Assembly (NCBI RefSeq): GCF_007993045.1
Contig: NZ_VOOR01000005.1
Location: forward strand, 124,001-188,000
Origin: Phaeodactylibacter luteus
Lineage (GTDB): Bacteria > Bacteroidota > Bacteroidia > Chitinophagales > Saprospiraceae
Direction: 5' to 3'
DNA: 64,000 bases
The notes under the pieces were generated by a model. That model made no database searches and was not told where the DNA came from. It saw only the letters and a list, made by a program, of their open reading frames with translations. A program made the position numbers and the translations under genes. Shown piece after piece: positions 26,492-35,395 of the stretch (its first letter is position 1; every line of letters starts with the position of its first letter).

Positions 26492-29095
26492 TTAGAACAT
26501 TTTAGTCTGGCCATTGCCTTCTGTATCAAAGTCGATGCTATCGCCCGGCTTTAGCTTCTCGGCTGAGCCCGCAGCCGGCTCGGCAGCTATCGGCTTCACG
26601 GTGAGCAGCTTTTGGTCAGCCACCTTGTTGCCCATGGCACGCCAGCCTTTCACATCAATAAAGTCGGGCAGGCTGAGCTTTTGGTCAACCTTTTGGCTGC
26701 CCTCCTTGATCTGGTAGGAGATGCCCGCTTGCGGATGGGTGCTGGCAAATAGGAGCTTGCTCTTTTTGTGCTCAGTGATAAAAGGGAACCGCTGATTGGT
26801 GCTGCTTGTTTCTACCTGAAACCTTTTCGCGACAGACCAGCCCCGTTCGCCTTCAAAGTAAACGGCGCTGATAACCGCTTCTGGGTTGAACTTGCCGATT
26901 TCAACGATCTCAGAAGGGTCGAACTTCTTGTTCAGGTCAAGCTCAGCTACTTCATAGCTGCCTTCTTTGTAAATAGCAAAGAGGTGGTCGCCGGTATCAA
27001 ATTCGCCAAGCAGGCTGCCCCTTTCATCGGTGTTCAACCGCCCGCTGACGGGGTCCATCCACACTTTTATGGCACCTAGGGTCGATTTGCCGACTTCCTT
27101 CAGGCTGACCTTTCGGACCAGGTGCTTGGTCACGGTATTCCCCTTTGAGCTCCTCCCTTTGATGTCGAGCTCCCCAAAATCATAGTCGAATACTTTAATC
27201 CGTGCCCGGCTGCCCTGTGTAAGCTGTACGGTCACCACCTCTGCTTCCCCGTTGGAGTTGGCGGAGAAATAAAGGAGCTTCGAGCCGTTCTCCCCAGTGG
27301 TCAGGTCGTATTCCCGGTCACGGGTAATAGAGGTGACGTTGAAACGTTTGGCAAAGCTGCGCCCGGTCTGTCCATCCAGGTACATCATATTGTAAGTCGT
27401 ACGGTCGTCCCCTTTTTTCCAGACGTCTACGTGGATGATGTCCTTGCCCACGAAGACTTTGTCTGCAATGCGGGACACCTGGAACTTGCCATCTTTGCGG
27501 AAGACGATGATGTCGTCGATGTCGGAGCAGTCACAGACAAACTCGTCCTTCTTCAGCCCGGTACCGATAAAACCCTCTTTGCGGTTGACGTACAGCTTGG
27601 CATTATTGGCGACTACTTCGGCAGCCTGTATGGCATCGAAGGTCATGATTTTGGTTTTCCGCTCTTTTCCTTTGCCATACTTTTGCAGCAGGTTGTCATA
27701 GTAGGCGATGGCATAGTCGACGAGGTGGTCCAGGTGGTGCTGTACTTCTTTTAGCTCTTCCTGCAGCTTATTGATCTGCTCCTCAGCCTTGAAGGTATTG
27801 TACTTAGAAATCCGCTTGATCCGGATTTCAGTAAGGCGGGTGAGGTCTTCTTCGGAGATATCCCTGAGGAGCTCGAGGCGGGAGTCGTTCTTTCCGGGCG
27901 TTTCGCCGGGGACGCGCACGTACTTGCGCAAGCCGGTGTCTACTGCTTCCAAGACAGCCTCCCAAGTTTCACATTGTTCGATATCGCGGTAGATGCGGTT
28001 TTCGATGAATATTTTCTCCAGGCTGGCAAAGTGGAGCTTTTCCAGCAGTTCTGCTTTACGGATTTCGAGCTCCAGCTGCAGCAGATTTTTGGTTTGTTGG
28101 GTGCAGATGTCCAGGATTTCCTCTACTGTGAGGAAATGCGGCTTATCATCAATGATGACGCAGGCATTGGGCGAGATGGAGACTTCGCAGTTGGTAAATG
28201 CGTAGAGGGCGTCTATGGTCAGGTCAGGGGAGACGCCTGCGCCCAGCTCTACGAGCACTTCCACGTGTTCGGCGGTATTGTCAACGACCTTTTTGATTTT
28301 GATTTTCCCCTTTTCGTTTGCCTTGAGGATGCTGTCGATGAGAGACTGCGTAGTGGTGGCGTAGGGCAGCTCCCGTATGGCCAGCGTACTTTTGTCTACG
28401 GTTTCGATTTTGGCCCGCACCTTGATGCGGCCGCCCCTTTTGCCACCGTTGTAATCGGAGACATCGACCATGCCGCCCGTTTGGAAGTCCGGGTAAATCT
28501 TGACGCTTTTCCCCTGCAAGATTTTGATGGACGCTTTGATCAGTTCGATGAAGTTGTGGGGCATGATTTTGGTAGACAAGCCCACTGCGATGCCGTCTGC
28601 CCCCTGTGCCAGCAGGAGGGGGAATTTCATAGGCAGGGCGATAGGCTCCCGTTTGCGGCCATCGTAGCTGAGCTGCCATTCGGTAGTCTGCGGGTTGAAA
28701 GCTACCTCTTGTGCGAATTTGGTCAGGCGGGCTTCGATGTAACGAGGGGCGGCCGCGCTGTCTCCTGTGCGCACATCGCCCCAGTTGCCCTGAGGATCGA
28801 TGAGCAGGTCTTTTTGCCCCAAGTTGACGAGGGCATCCCCGATGGCAGCATCGCCGTGGGGGTGGTACTGCATCGTCTGTCCGATGATATTAGCTACTTT
28901 ATGGTAGCGGCCGTCGTGCATTTCTCGCATAGCGTGCAGGATGCGGCGCTGTACAGGCTTGAGCCCGTCCATTACGCCCGGAACTGCCCGTTCCAGGATG
29001 ACGTAGGAGGCATAATCGAGGAAATAATCCTCGTACATACCGGTAAGGGAGATGATCTTGCCGTCCTCGTTAGACTGTGGTGCCGTTGTACTCAT
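26492..29095 (-). CDS. parC: DNA topoisomerase IV subunit A (ParC/GyrA family)
   Basis: Type IIA topoisomerase breakage-reunion subunit. I use the ATG at 29095 (MSTTAPQSNEDGK); the frame extends 40 codons upstream without conserved sequence. Family features in the ~867 residues: LERAVPGVMDGLKPVQRRIL, the quinolone-region HPHGDAAIGDALVNLGQ, the active-site tyrosine in AAPRYIEARLT, the tower domain, a coiled coil (about 430-480), and a degenerate C-terminal beta-pinwheel without a clear GyrA box. The missing GyrA box and a charged tail favour ParC over GyrA. The parE partner is not adjacent. It acts in chromosome decatenation. Confidence 0.88.
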   Translation of the reverse strand: MSTTAPQSNEDGKIISLTGMYEDYFLDYASYVILERAVPGVMDGLKPVQRRILHAMREMHDGRYHKVANIIGQTMQYHPHGDAAIGDALVNLGQKDLLIDPQGNWGDVRTGDSAAAPRYIEARLTKFAQEVAFNPQTTEWQLSYDGRKREPIALPMKFPLLLAQGADGIAVGLSTKIMPHNFIELIKASIKILQGKSVKIYPDFQTGGMVDVSDYNGGKRGGRIKVRAKIETVDKSTLAIRELPYATTTQSLIDSILKANEKGKIKIKKVVDNTAEHVEVLVELGAGVSPDLTIDALYAFTNCEVSISPNACVIIDDKPHFLTVEEILDICTQQTKNLLQLELEIRKAELLEKLHFASLEKIFIENRIYRDIEQCETWEAVLEAVDTGLRKYVRVPGETPGKNDSRLELLRDISEEDLTRLTEIRIKRISKYNTFKAEEQINKLQEELKEVQHHLDHLVDYAIAYYDNLLQKYGKGKERKTKIMTFDAIQAAEVVANNAKLYVNRKEGFIGTGLKKDEFVCDCSDIDDIIVFRKDGKFQVSRIADKVFVGKDIIHVDVWKKGDDRTTYNMMYLDGQTGRSFAKRFNVTSITRDREYDLTTGENGSKLLYFSANSNGEAEVVTVQLTQGSRARIKVFDYDFGELDIKGRSSKGNTVTKHLVRKVSLKEVGKSTLGAIKVWMDPVSGRLNTDERGSLLGEFDTGDHLFAIYKEGSYEVAELDLNKKFDPSEIVEIGKFNPEAVISAVYFEGERGWSVAKRFQVETSSTNQRFPFITEHKKSKLLFASTHPQAGISYQIKEGSQKVDQKLSLPDFIDVKGWRAMGNKVADQKLLTVKPIAAEPAAGSAEKLKPGDSIDFDTEGNGQTKMF

Positions 29096-29231
29096 ACTTC
29101 TTGGGGTGCAAATCGTATTTGCTGGCGCTGGGCGCCCTGAGCGGGCCGCTGCCTGTGCCAGAAGGCTGTTGCGAAAAAAGGTTAGCGCGTGTTTGCCGGG
29201 GAATGCCCGGGGCAAACCGCGGTCAAAACTA

Positions 29232-29239
29232 CAAATTTA
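29232..29239 (-). promoter_or_regulatory. Putative -7 element for parC; otherwise plain divergent spacer
   Basis: The minus strand reads TAAATTTG, matching TAnnTTTG, with a TTTG 15 bases upstream (shorter than the usual ~19). It lies about 140 bases before the chosen start. Nothing else is recognisable in the 29096-29487 spacer. Confidence 0.4.
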
Positions 29240-29487
29240 CAGCAAGTTTTGAAACAAATACTTTAAAACATAGCGTTTGGTGGAGGTTTTGGCGATTCTG
29301 GCCTGGCCCGGGGCAGCATTTCAGGCAGCGTTAGCGTTATAAAAGCTACAAGCAGTGAGGGCAGCATTTATTTACGCCTGTATTCCGTGCCCCCACACCA
29401 CATCTGTTTCTGCCAGAATCACTGCATATCGGGGCGCCCGGTTGTAATTATAAAGGAATTGGGCTAATTTGGGCTAACTGAACGCAT

Positions 29488-30036
29488 ATGGAAATTGCTT
29501 TGCCCTTAGACCAAAATGAGAGAGGCTTGATTCAGGCCTGTGCCCGCCGGGAACGCTGGGCTCAGAAAGCGCTGTACGAAGAGTTCTACAGCCGCATGCT
29601 GGGCGTGTGCCTGCGTTATGCTACCGATGAGGAAGAAGCGCTCGATATCCTGCACGAAGGGTTCATCAAGGTTTTCCGGCACATTGCCAAGTATCAGCCG
29701 GGCACTTCCCTTTCTGCATGGATCCGGCGCATCATGGTCAATACGGCCATCGACTATTACCGGAAGAGTATCCGCCGCAGGACGGAAGACCTTGAGGAGG
29801 CTTATGGCGTCAGCTCTAATGATGCAGATGCCGTCAGCCAATGCACAGAGCAGGAAATACTAGCTGCAATACAGGAACTGACGCCCTCTTACCGGGCGGT
29901 GTTCAACCTTTACGTGATAGAAGGCTATTCTCATAAAGAGATAGCTGATTTGCTGGATATTACCGAAAGCACCTCGCGCTCGAACCTGGTCAAGGCCAGA
30001 ATAAAGCTTAAGGCCATTTTGAGTGAACGACTGTAA
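29488..30036 (+). CDS. ECF-type RNA polymerase sigma factor
   Basis: 182 residues with the two sigma domains of extracytoplasmic-function factors. Region 2: ALYEEFYSRMLGVCLRYATDEEEALDILHEGFIKVFRHI, with SLSAWIRRIMVNTAIDYYRK for -10 recognition and strand opening. Region 4: LTPSYRAVFNLYVIEGYSHKEIADLLDITESTSRSNLVKARIKL, a helix-turn-helix for -35 binding. It has no C-terminal extension. The downstream gene begins 7 bases after its stop (or overlaps it from a GTG) and encodes a membrane protein likely to act as its regulator or sensor. The inducing signal and regulon are unknown. Confidence 0.93.
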   Translation: MEIALPLDQNERGLIQACARRERWAQKALYEEFYSRMLGVCLRYATDEEEALDILHEGFIKVFRHIAKYQPGTSLSAWIRRIMVNTAIDYYRKSIRRRTEDLEEAYGVSSNDADAVSQCTEQEILAAIQELTPSYRAVFNLYVIEGYSHKEIADLLDITESTSRSNLVKARIKLKAILSERL

Positions 30037-30043
30037 AGCCGTT

Positions 30044-31513
30044 ATGGATAAGAACGAAAACACATTTGACGACATCATCAAAGACCGGCTTGGCCGCATC
30101 AGGCCGGAACGCCCTACTGATGCCTGGAGCCGCTTCGAGGCGTTTGAAGGCAGCTTGGGCGAAGTGGAAGCCGGTCCGGCAGGCATAAACGATCGGGACT
30201 TTGACGAGGCCGTCTTTTCTAAGCTGAACACTTTCGAGGCGGGGCGCCCGGCTGAGCAATGGCAGCGCATGGACGGGCTGCTCAATCAGTGGTTTACCTG
30301 GCCACAGTATGTTTTGCGGTATAAGAGCATTGAGCTGTTGCTGTTTTTGCTGCTTTTCACTTCTTTGTGGCCTTATCTCCCTACGGCCTCTCAGCGGCCT
30401 GCTCTGGCACAGCTGCCTATCTCTGAAAATGTAGAGGCCACAGCTGCGCATGCTGCCACTGCTTTGGCGAAGGCCCAATTGGAAAGCGCAGCAGTTGACC
30501 ATACGGATACCGGGGCTCCGGGCGCCGCTGAACGTTTGAGCGGTCCGGCTTTGGTGCCTTCTTCAGCGCTGCCTGTTGCCGATGGCCGGAAAGCGCTGTT
30601 TAAAGTGCCGTTGCCAACTGTCCAAACCCTTACGCCCAATCTGAATAGCGGGGCTGCCGCCCATACATTGGATGATGTTGGTATTGCGGAACCAGAAATG
30701 GGGCCCGCTCCTCTGCCTCCATTCGGGCCGATAGAAAGCCGGCAGGCAGGGGTGTTGGCGTACAACTGTTTTGGGCTGCCTGAGCAGGAAGAGCAGCAGC
30801 CTTCCGGCAAACCCGTATTGGCAGTCGGGATGTTCAGCAGTGCAGAGTACAATACCATCTTAGTGCCTGCTAGCGAGGAGAAGCGCTTAACCGAAAACCT
30901 CAACCGGGCGGCTCTTGGCTATGGCGGAGGCCTCTCCCTAGATTTGGATTTTGGGCGGTTCGAAATTGGCAGTGGAGCTATCTATGCTGCTCGCTCTTAT
31001 CCGGTAGGTGTGGTCTATGTGCAGGGCAGTCTGCTCTCAGGGCTGAGAGGGGACGAGCTGCAGACTACGGAGCTCAACATGATTACCCTGCCCATCAGGG
31101 CCCGTTATGATGTTATCGAACGGGGCCACTGGCGCTTTTATGCAATGGGCGGGAGCGCATTGCACGTGGCGTTCCAGTCCAATTACTATACGGCAGATGC
31201 TCCGCAGTATAGTTTCCGGCCTATGACCCCTCAATTTACGGACGGCAACTCTGGGCAAGAGGCACAAATTGACCGCATCCGCAGGAACGGGCTGGGCTGG
31301 TTTGAAGGGGGCAGCTTTAGTGATAATGCTTACTTGACAGCTAATATCGGCCTTGGTGCAGAGCGCTTGATCGGCGAGCGGTGGAGCCTCTTTGCCCAGC
31401 CGTTTTATCAGCACGCCTTCTATTACCTCAATGGGCAGGAGGGCATTGGCCCCAATAGCGATCAGATTAACAGCCTTTCTCTCTTCTTCGGTACGAGGGT
31501 GCGCCTAAAATGA
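30044..31513 (+). CDS. Putative envelope-spanning protein: duplicated helical N-domain, one membrane helix, outer-membrane-type barrel
   Basis: Start: ATG at 30044, 7 bases after the sigma factor stop; a GTG at 30023 would overlap it. The ~489-residue protein has no signal peptide. Residues 8-35 and 45-75 are a tandem duplication of the pattern FD(D/E)...L...RP...W.R, followed by one hydrophobic helix (about 88-105, SIELLLFLLLFTSLWPYL). A long Ala/Pro-rich linker (about 110-255) leads to a C-terminal segment of ~220 residues with alternating aromatic strands and a final FFGTRVRLK, as in outer-membrane beta-barrels of the PorT/OmpA-like type. Inferred layout: cytoplasmic anti-sigma-like part, inner-membrane helix, periplasmic linker, barrel. 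Tight coupling suggests it controls the sigma factor. Confidence 0.68.
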   Translation: MDKNENTFDDIIKDRLGRIRPERPTDAWSRFEAFEGSLGEVEAGPAGINDRDFDEAVFSKLNTFEAGRPAEQWQRMDGLLNQWFTWPQYVLRYKSIELLLFLLLFTSLWPYLPTASQRPALAQLPISENVEATAAHAATALAKAQLESAAVDHTDTGAPGAAERLSGPALVPSSALPVADGRKALFKVPLPTVQTLTPNLNSGAAAHTLDDVGIAEPEMGPAPLPPFGPIESRQAGVLAYNCFGLPEQEEQQPSGKPVLAVGMFSSAEYNTILVPASEEKRLTENLNRAALGYGGGLSLDLDFGRFEIGSGAIYAARSYPVGVVYVQGSLLSGLRGDELQTTELNMITLPIRARYDVIERGHWRFYAMGGSALHVAFQSNYYTADAPQYSFRPMTPQFTDGNSGQEAQIDRIRRNGLGWFEGGSFSDNAYLTANIGLGAERLIGERWSLFAQPFYQHAFYYLNGQEGIGPNSDQINSLSLFFGTRVRLK

Positions 31514-31627
31514 CCTCAAAGGCACAGGCCTTGAACTGCTTTTCCTGCCTGATTTCCGAAGCGGAAGCTGGGCATGCTTGGAAGTGCCAGCCATTTTGGG
31601 CTGAGCACCAACGGGCCTCATTCAAGG

Positions 31628-31825
31628 GGGGGAAGATGGCACAGGCGTTTATGTTTTCGAGCTTTAGCCGGGCATTGGCCTAGCGCTGCGAAGGGGTGGC
31701 CGAAGGCCAGACCCGACGCCTGTAGGGCGAGGGGCCGAGCGGATAGCGAGCCCCGTAGCATAGCGGCACCTGCCCGATGGCAGGGGCAGGCCCCCAAAGG
31801 AAAACGGCAACCTGGTTTGCGCACC
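31628..31825 (-). repeat. Family-1 dispersed repeat, copy D
   Basis: Minus-oriented copy with the family core (GGCCTAGCGCTGCGAAGG, GGGCCGAGCGGATAGCGAG, GGCAGGGGCAGGCCC) and end CCTGGTTTGCGCACC. Flanks TTCAAGGG (31621-31628) and TTCAACGG (31826-31833) look like a slightly decayed 8-bp duplication. It fills the space immediately after the response-regulator stop. Confidence 0.8.
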
Positions 31826-31833
31826 TTCAACGG

Positions 31834-32532
31834 TTAGCTGTCTTCGGTACCGGTCCGCAGCCGAAACCCCACCCCATGTATGTTCTCCAGCTTAAGGTCC
31901 TTATCAGGCTTAAGGTATTTGCGCAAGCGGGAAATGAAGACATCCAAGCTCCTGCCCATGAAGTAGTCGTCTTCCCCCCACAGCTCACGTAAGATGTCAG
32001 ACCGCCTGATGACCTGATCGGTTTTTTTGGCGAAGAGCAGAAGCAGGTCTGCTTCTTTTTGGGTGAGCTGCCTGCCCCCCTCCGGAGTTTCCAGCGAAAG
32101 GTTTTTGTAGTCCAGTTCAAACAAGCCTATACGGTACAGTTCGGTATTTTCGGGTATAGAGATGGCGCTCCGGCGCAGGAAGATTTCCACTTTCAAGATC
32201 AGCTCTTCAATGCTAAAAGGCTTGGTGATGTAATCGTCTGCGCCCAGCCTCAGCCCTTTGAGCCGGTCTTCTTTTAAGGATTTTGCGGTCAGGAACAGGA
32301 TAGGCGTTTGCTGGTCTCTGCGCCTGATCCGCCGGGCGATCTCAAAGCCATCCACATCGGGGAGCATTACGTCCAGGATATAAAGGTCCGGCTGCAGCCC
32401 GTTGTTGGACAGTTCTAGCGCTTCCCGCCCTGTAGCACAATGAACGATATTGTACCCCTGCAGCTCCAGGTTGTCGCGGGTTACGAAACTGAGGCTCTCA
32501 TCGTCCTCCACATAAAGAATTTTGGCTTTCAT
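31834..32532 (-). CDS. OmpR-family response regulator
   Basis: 232 residues from the ATG at 32532; a TTG start 24 bases upstream is less likely. Receiver domain: acidic pair in YVEDDES (Glu9-Asp11), phospho-acceptor Asp54 in YILDVMLPD, and LTAKS with the conserved Thr and Lys. The C-terminal winged-helix DNA-binding domain (about 130-230) has RRSDILRELWGEDDYFMGRSLDVFISRLRKYL, ending GVGFRL. It lies 30 bases after the kinase gene and is surely its partner. Target genes are not identifiable; a family-1 repeat sits right after its stop. Confidence 0.95.
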   Translation of the reverse strand: MKAKILYVEDDESLSFVTRDNLELQGYNIVHCATGREALELSNNGLQPDLYILDVMLPDVDGFEIARRIRRRDQQTPILFLTAKSLKEDRLKGLRLGADDYITKPFSIEELILKVEIFLRRSAISIPENTELYRIGLFELDYKNLSLETPEGGRQLTQKEADLLLLFAKKTDQVIRRSDILRELWGEDDYFMGRSLDVFISRLRKYLKPDKDLKLENIHGVGFRLRTGTEDS

Positions 32533-32562
32533 GGTCGTGTAGAGTTGGGCGGTCAAAAAAAG

Positions 32563-33906
32563 TCAGGAATCGGCAGGTTTGGCAAGGCGGCCTGCCCGAG
32601 TGCCCCAAAGCTGCTGCCACCACCCGGTGATCCCCTGCTTGGCGATGGGGATAATGAGCTCGGCGGTAGTCCCTTGCCCGGGCTGCGAGTGCAGCTGTAT
32701 CTGCCAGCCTTGTGCATCGCAGATCCGCTTGACATAGAACAGCCCCAGCCCAAAGCCTTTTACTTTGTGGAGGTTGCCCGTGGGCACCCGGTAAAATTTG
32801 CTGAACACCCTGGAAAGCTGATCCTTGCTTATGCCAACACCTTTGTCCTGAATTTGTATATGTACCTTTCCGTGGCTGGCCTTGGCATAAAGGGTGATGT
32901 CGGGGGAGTCCTGCCCATATTTAATGGCGTTATCCAGCAGGTTGTGCAAGATGTTGGTAAAGTGCAGGCGGTCGGTTTCAATAACCGCCTCGTCCACGTC
33001 AATGCGGCGGTGCAGTTGCCCGCCACGTTTTTCTACCCTCACAGCCGTGCTGTCTGCGATTTGAGAAAGCGTTTCGCGTAGCGGCAAAGGCTCAAGCTTG
33101 AGGTCAAAGTTGCCTTGTTCGGCTTTAGCCAGCTGCAATACTTTCTCCACTTGGCTGTTCAGCCGTTGGTTCTGTTCTCTGATAATGTTGGCGTAGCGCA
33201 GCAGCCTCGGGTTTTGTTGTACTTCTGGGGCACCTTGGAACACATCAGCAGAGATTTTAATGGTGGAGATAGGCGTCTTGAACTCGTGGGTCATGTTGTT
33301 GATGAAGTCCTTTTGCAGTTCCGAAAGCCGTTTTTGCCGTAAAATGATGTGCATGGAGTACGCGAAAAACAGAAGGACGACCAAGAGGATGGCCGAAAAG
33401 AAGATGGAAAGCTGCATCTTGCCCAAGAGATAACCGGAGCGGTTGGGGAACTTCACGCTGAAGTAATAAGTGAATTTATCGTCCCGGGGCAGGTCGCCGA
33501 GCGCAGCCAGGTCTGGCTGTTCTGGCTTGAAGCTACAGTAGTTGCCATAGACCATCTCATTGGTGGCACAGTCGAATACGGCATACTCGAAATCGGCATA
33601 GAGGGCCAGTTTTTCGAATTCCTTTTGCAGGAAGTACTCCAAGTGCTCGTCGTCAATTTCGCTTTCGATATTGACAACGTAGTAGTTGGTAGCCCTTTGG
33701 TTGACCACATTGCGCGCGGGCAGCTCCCCGCCTGTCATATCGACTAGATCGCAGGCAACCCGGTACAGCGCCAGGCTAGCCTTCTGGCTGAACTCTTCCT
33801 CATTGATGTTCCAGGTATTGACGACCCAATAGGCCTGCATGCCAATAATGCCCGCAATTGCGATGGCGCCAAGGACAAGCACCCGGAAAATGACTGCGTT
33901 TTTCAT
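32563..33906 (-). CDS. Membrane sensor histidine kinase
   Basis: 447 residues. Two membrane helices (about 8-28 and 166-187) enclose a ~135-residue periplasmic sensor region without a recognised fold. A HisKA domain follows with the phospho-acceptor His207 in NNMTHEFKTPIS. The HATPase domain shows N box NLLDNAIKYG, G1 DKGVGI, F box FSKFYRVP and G2 GFGLGLFYVK. It is the first gene of a two-gene operon with the response regulator. The upstream spacer holds a truncated family-1 repeat about 110 bases before its start. Confidence 0.95.
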   Translation of the reverse strand: MKNAVIFRVLVLGAIAIAGIIGMQAYWVVNTWNINEEEFSQKASLALYRVACDLVDMTGGELPARNVVNQRATNYYVVNIESEIDDEHLEYFLQKEFEKLALYADFEYAVFDCATNEMVYGNYCSFKPEQPDLAALGDLPRDDKFTYYFSVKFPNRSGYLLGKMQLSIFFSAILLVVLLFFAYSMHIILRQKRLSELQKDFINNMTHEFKTPISTIKISADVFQGAPEVQQNPRLLRYANIIREQNQRLNSQVEKVLQLAKAEQGNFDLKLEPLPLRETLSQIADSTAVRVEKRGGQLHRRIDVDEAVIETDRLHFTNILHNLLDNAIKYGQDSPDITLYAKASHGKVHIQIQDKGVGISKDQLSRVFSKFYRVPTGNLHKVKGFGLGLFYVKRICDAQGWQIQLHSQPGQGTTAELIIPIAKQGITGWWQQLWGTRAGRLAKPADS

Positions 33907-34015
33907 AGTTATCGGGCCATGTGGGAATTGGGCTGCCTACAGCACAAGTAAAGCTATAGAACTGAAAAGTACCGGCTTTCCTGCACTTAATGAAATGCTT
34001 AACAGCTCATTAACA

Positions 34016-34136
34016 GGGCGCAGCACAAGTTGTCGCTCTTTTGGGCCTGCCCCTGCCTGTGGGCAGGTGCCGCTATGCTGCGGGGCTCGCTGTCCGCTCG
34101 GCCCTATCGGGCTTGCCACCCCTCCGCAGCGCTAGT
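34016..34136 (+). repeat. Family-1 dispersed repeat, copy E (truncated right end)
   Basis: It starts GGGCGCAGCACAAGTTGTCG and contains the hairpin core and CGCAGCGCTAG; homology ends there. The rest of the 33907-34609 spacer (about 700 bases) holds only the hairpin at 34378 and the family-4 copy. Confidence 0.78.
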
Positions 34137-34377
34137 CCGCCGTTGCCATCATGAAGCTAATGGCCTATTGGCTTGCACACCATTGATTGGTGCCGGGCGG
34201 GTGCTCTGTTCAGGCAGTTTGTATTTTTGGCCTTCCATGAGCGGGCGGAGTTTGACGCAAGTCAAATCAGATGCCCGGTGGTCAGCCTGGCCTTCTTAGC
34301 TGGCCAAGTACAGCCCAAGAGCAGTTTTCTGCCCATAAAGGCATAGGCCTTCAAGGGGCTAGCTGCGGACACCGCAA

Positions 34378-34413
34378 AGCGGGTACTGAACACCAAAGGA
34401 TTCAGTACCCGCT
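34378..34413 (-). terminator. Perfect hairpin in the spacer downstream of the SPOR gene
   Basis: A 13-bp perfect stem (AGCGGGTACTGAA at 34378-34390, complement at 34401-34413) with a 10-base loop, next to a smaller TGCGG-aca-CCGCA hairpin. It lies about 200 bases after the SPOR gene stop and could end that transcript. Confidence 0.5.
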
Positions 34414-34424
34414 CAACGCTTGTT

Positions 34425-34503
34425 TAGCGTATTTTCGTCTTGAAAATCAAGTGTTTGATACCCGCCTGGCCGGCAGGGCTCAGGCGCAGCCGCTACATTT
34501 GAG
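34425..34503 (-). repeat. Family-4 hairpin repeat, copy d
   Basis: On the minus strand it reads CTCAAATGTAGCGGCT, then CCCTGCCGGCCA, then ACTTGATTTTCAAGACG, in the same order as the copies at 14011, 41850 and 58065. The central hairpin is shortened. Confidence 0.55.
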
Positions 34504-34609
34504 TGTAGCGGGCCAAATGAGCATGTAGAGAGGAAGCCATGTTCGTCAAGCATTGATTGGAAACAAGAAGAAAGCTCCAAGCAAGTGCTCAGCCCTATAC
34601 CCAAAGAGG

Positions 34610-35227
34610 CTATTGGCCGTAGCCCGGCACCACTTGGTTCATAGGCACGCGGGCGCCATCCTGATAGGCGACAACCCAAGCATCCTTCACGCCAATTTTT
34701 TGCATATAGGACCGTAGCGCTTCGGCACTTTCTACATCAGGGAAGTGGCCGATGATGATTTTCTGTAGCCCGTCTACGACTTCAAGGTCCATATTGTCGT
34801 TATCGCCATCGAGGTTGGCAGGCACATTGAGGGCTTGGTAGGCTCCAATTTGTACGCGGAAAACCAGCCCGGACATATCGTCGCCCATGGCAGGCTGCTG
34901 CGGTTGGTTGTTCATATCCGCAAGGGCGCGGCGCAGCTCCCCGAGCTCATCCTGCAACCGGATATTGTCGCGTTCTAGCTGTGCGATTTGTTGCCGCTGA
35001 TTGGCGCGCTCAGCCTCCATTTCATTTACCTGCGCAGAATACGTTGCTGCCTCCTCTCGATAGCGGTCTACATCATCGGCAAGCGCTTTTAGGGCCGCAG
35101 GGTTGCGCTTGTATTCTTTAGCTTTGTTTTTCCAGATTTTAGCGTCTTCTTTTGACAGTTCCTGCGCTTGAGAAGCCATGGGCGCCGCTAGTATGCCCAG
35201 CAGTGCTACTAAAGTCAGTAATCTCAT
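34610..35227 (-). CDS. Exported coiled-coil protein with SPOR-like C-terminal domain
   Basis: 205 residues: signal peptide (LTLVALLGILAAPMASQAQ), a charged helical segment, a coiled coil (about 50-105, EMEAERANQRQQIAQLERDN) and a C-terminal SPOR-like domain (about 120-195; VFRVQIGAY..., IIIGHFPDVESAEALRSYM, AWVVAYQDG). SPOR domains bind denuded glycan strands of peptidoglycan, so a periplasmic wall-associated role is likely. Related Bacteroidota proteins are often loosely labelled ezrin/radixin/moesin-like because of the coiled coil. It is monocistronic, downstream of (but separated from) the tocopherol operon on the same strand by 168 bases. Confidence 0.72.
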   Translation of the reverse strand: MRLLTLVALLGILAAPMASQAQELSKEDAKIWKNKAKEYKRNPAALKALADDVDRYREEAATYSAQVNEMEAERANQRQQIAQLERDNIRLQDELGELRRALADMNNQPQQPAMGDDMSGLVFRVQIGAYQALNVPANLDGDNDNMDLEVVDGLQKIIIGHFPDVESAEALRSYMQKIGVKDAWVVAYQDGARVPMNQVVPGYGQ

Positions 35228-35395
35228 ACGATGTTTTGTTTGTGGGCCCGGGCTTCATGCCCGGAGGTATGAACAAATTATGGATTTTTTAAATCATTTG
35301 GAAGAATTGCGATGAAAAGAGCCGCTCCGCCCGGCAAATCCATAGCCATGAGCTGAATTTAAGTTTTCTTTAGCACCTGCAGCTCCTATGGCCTA

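Noticed and set aside
27974-29140. A 388-codon plus-strand frame
   Set aside because: It is the complement of parC, whose conserved motifs are unmistakable; the antisense frame stays open because of codon bias.
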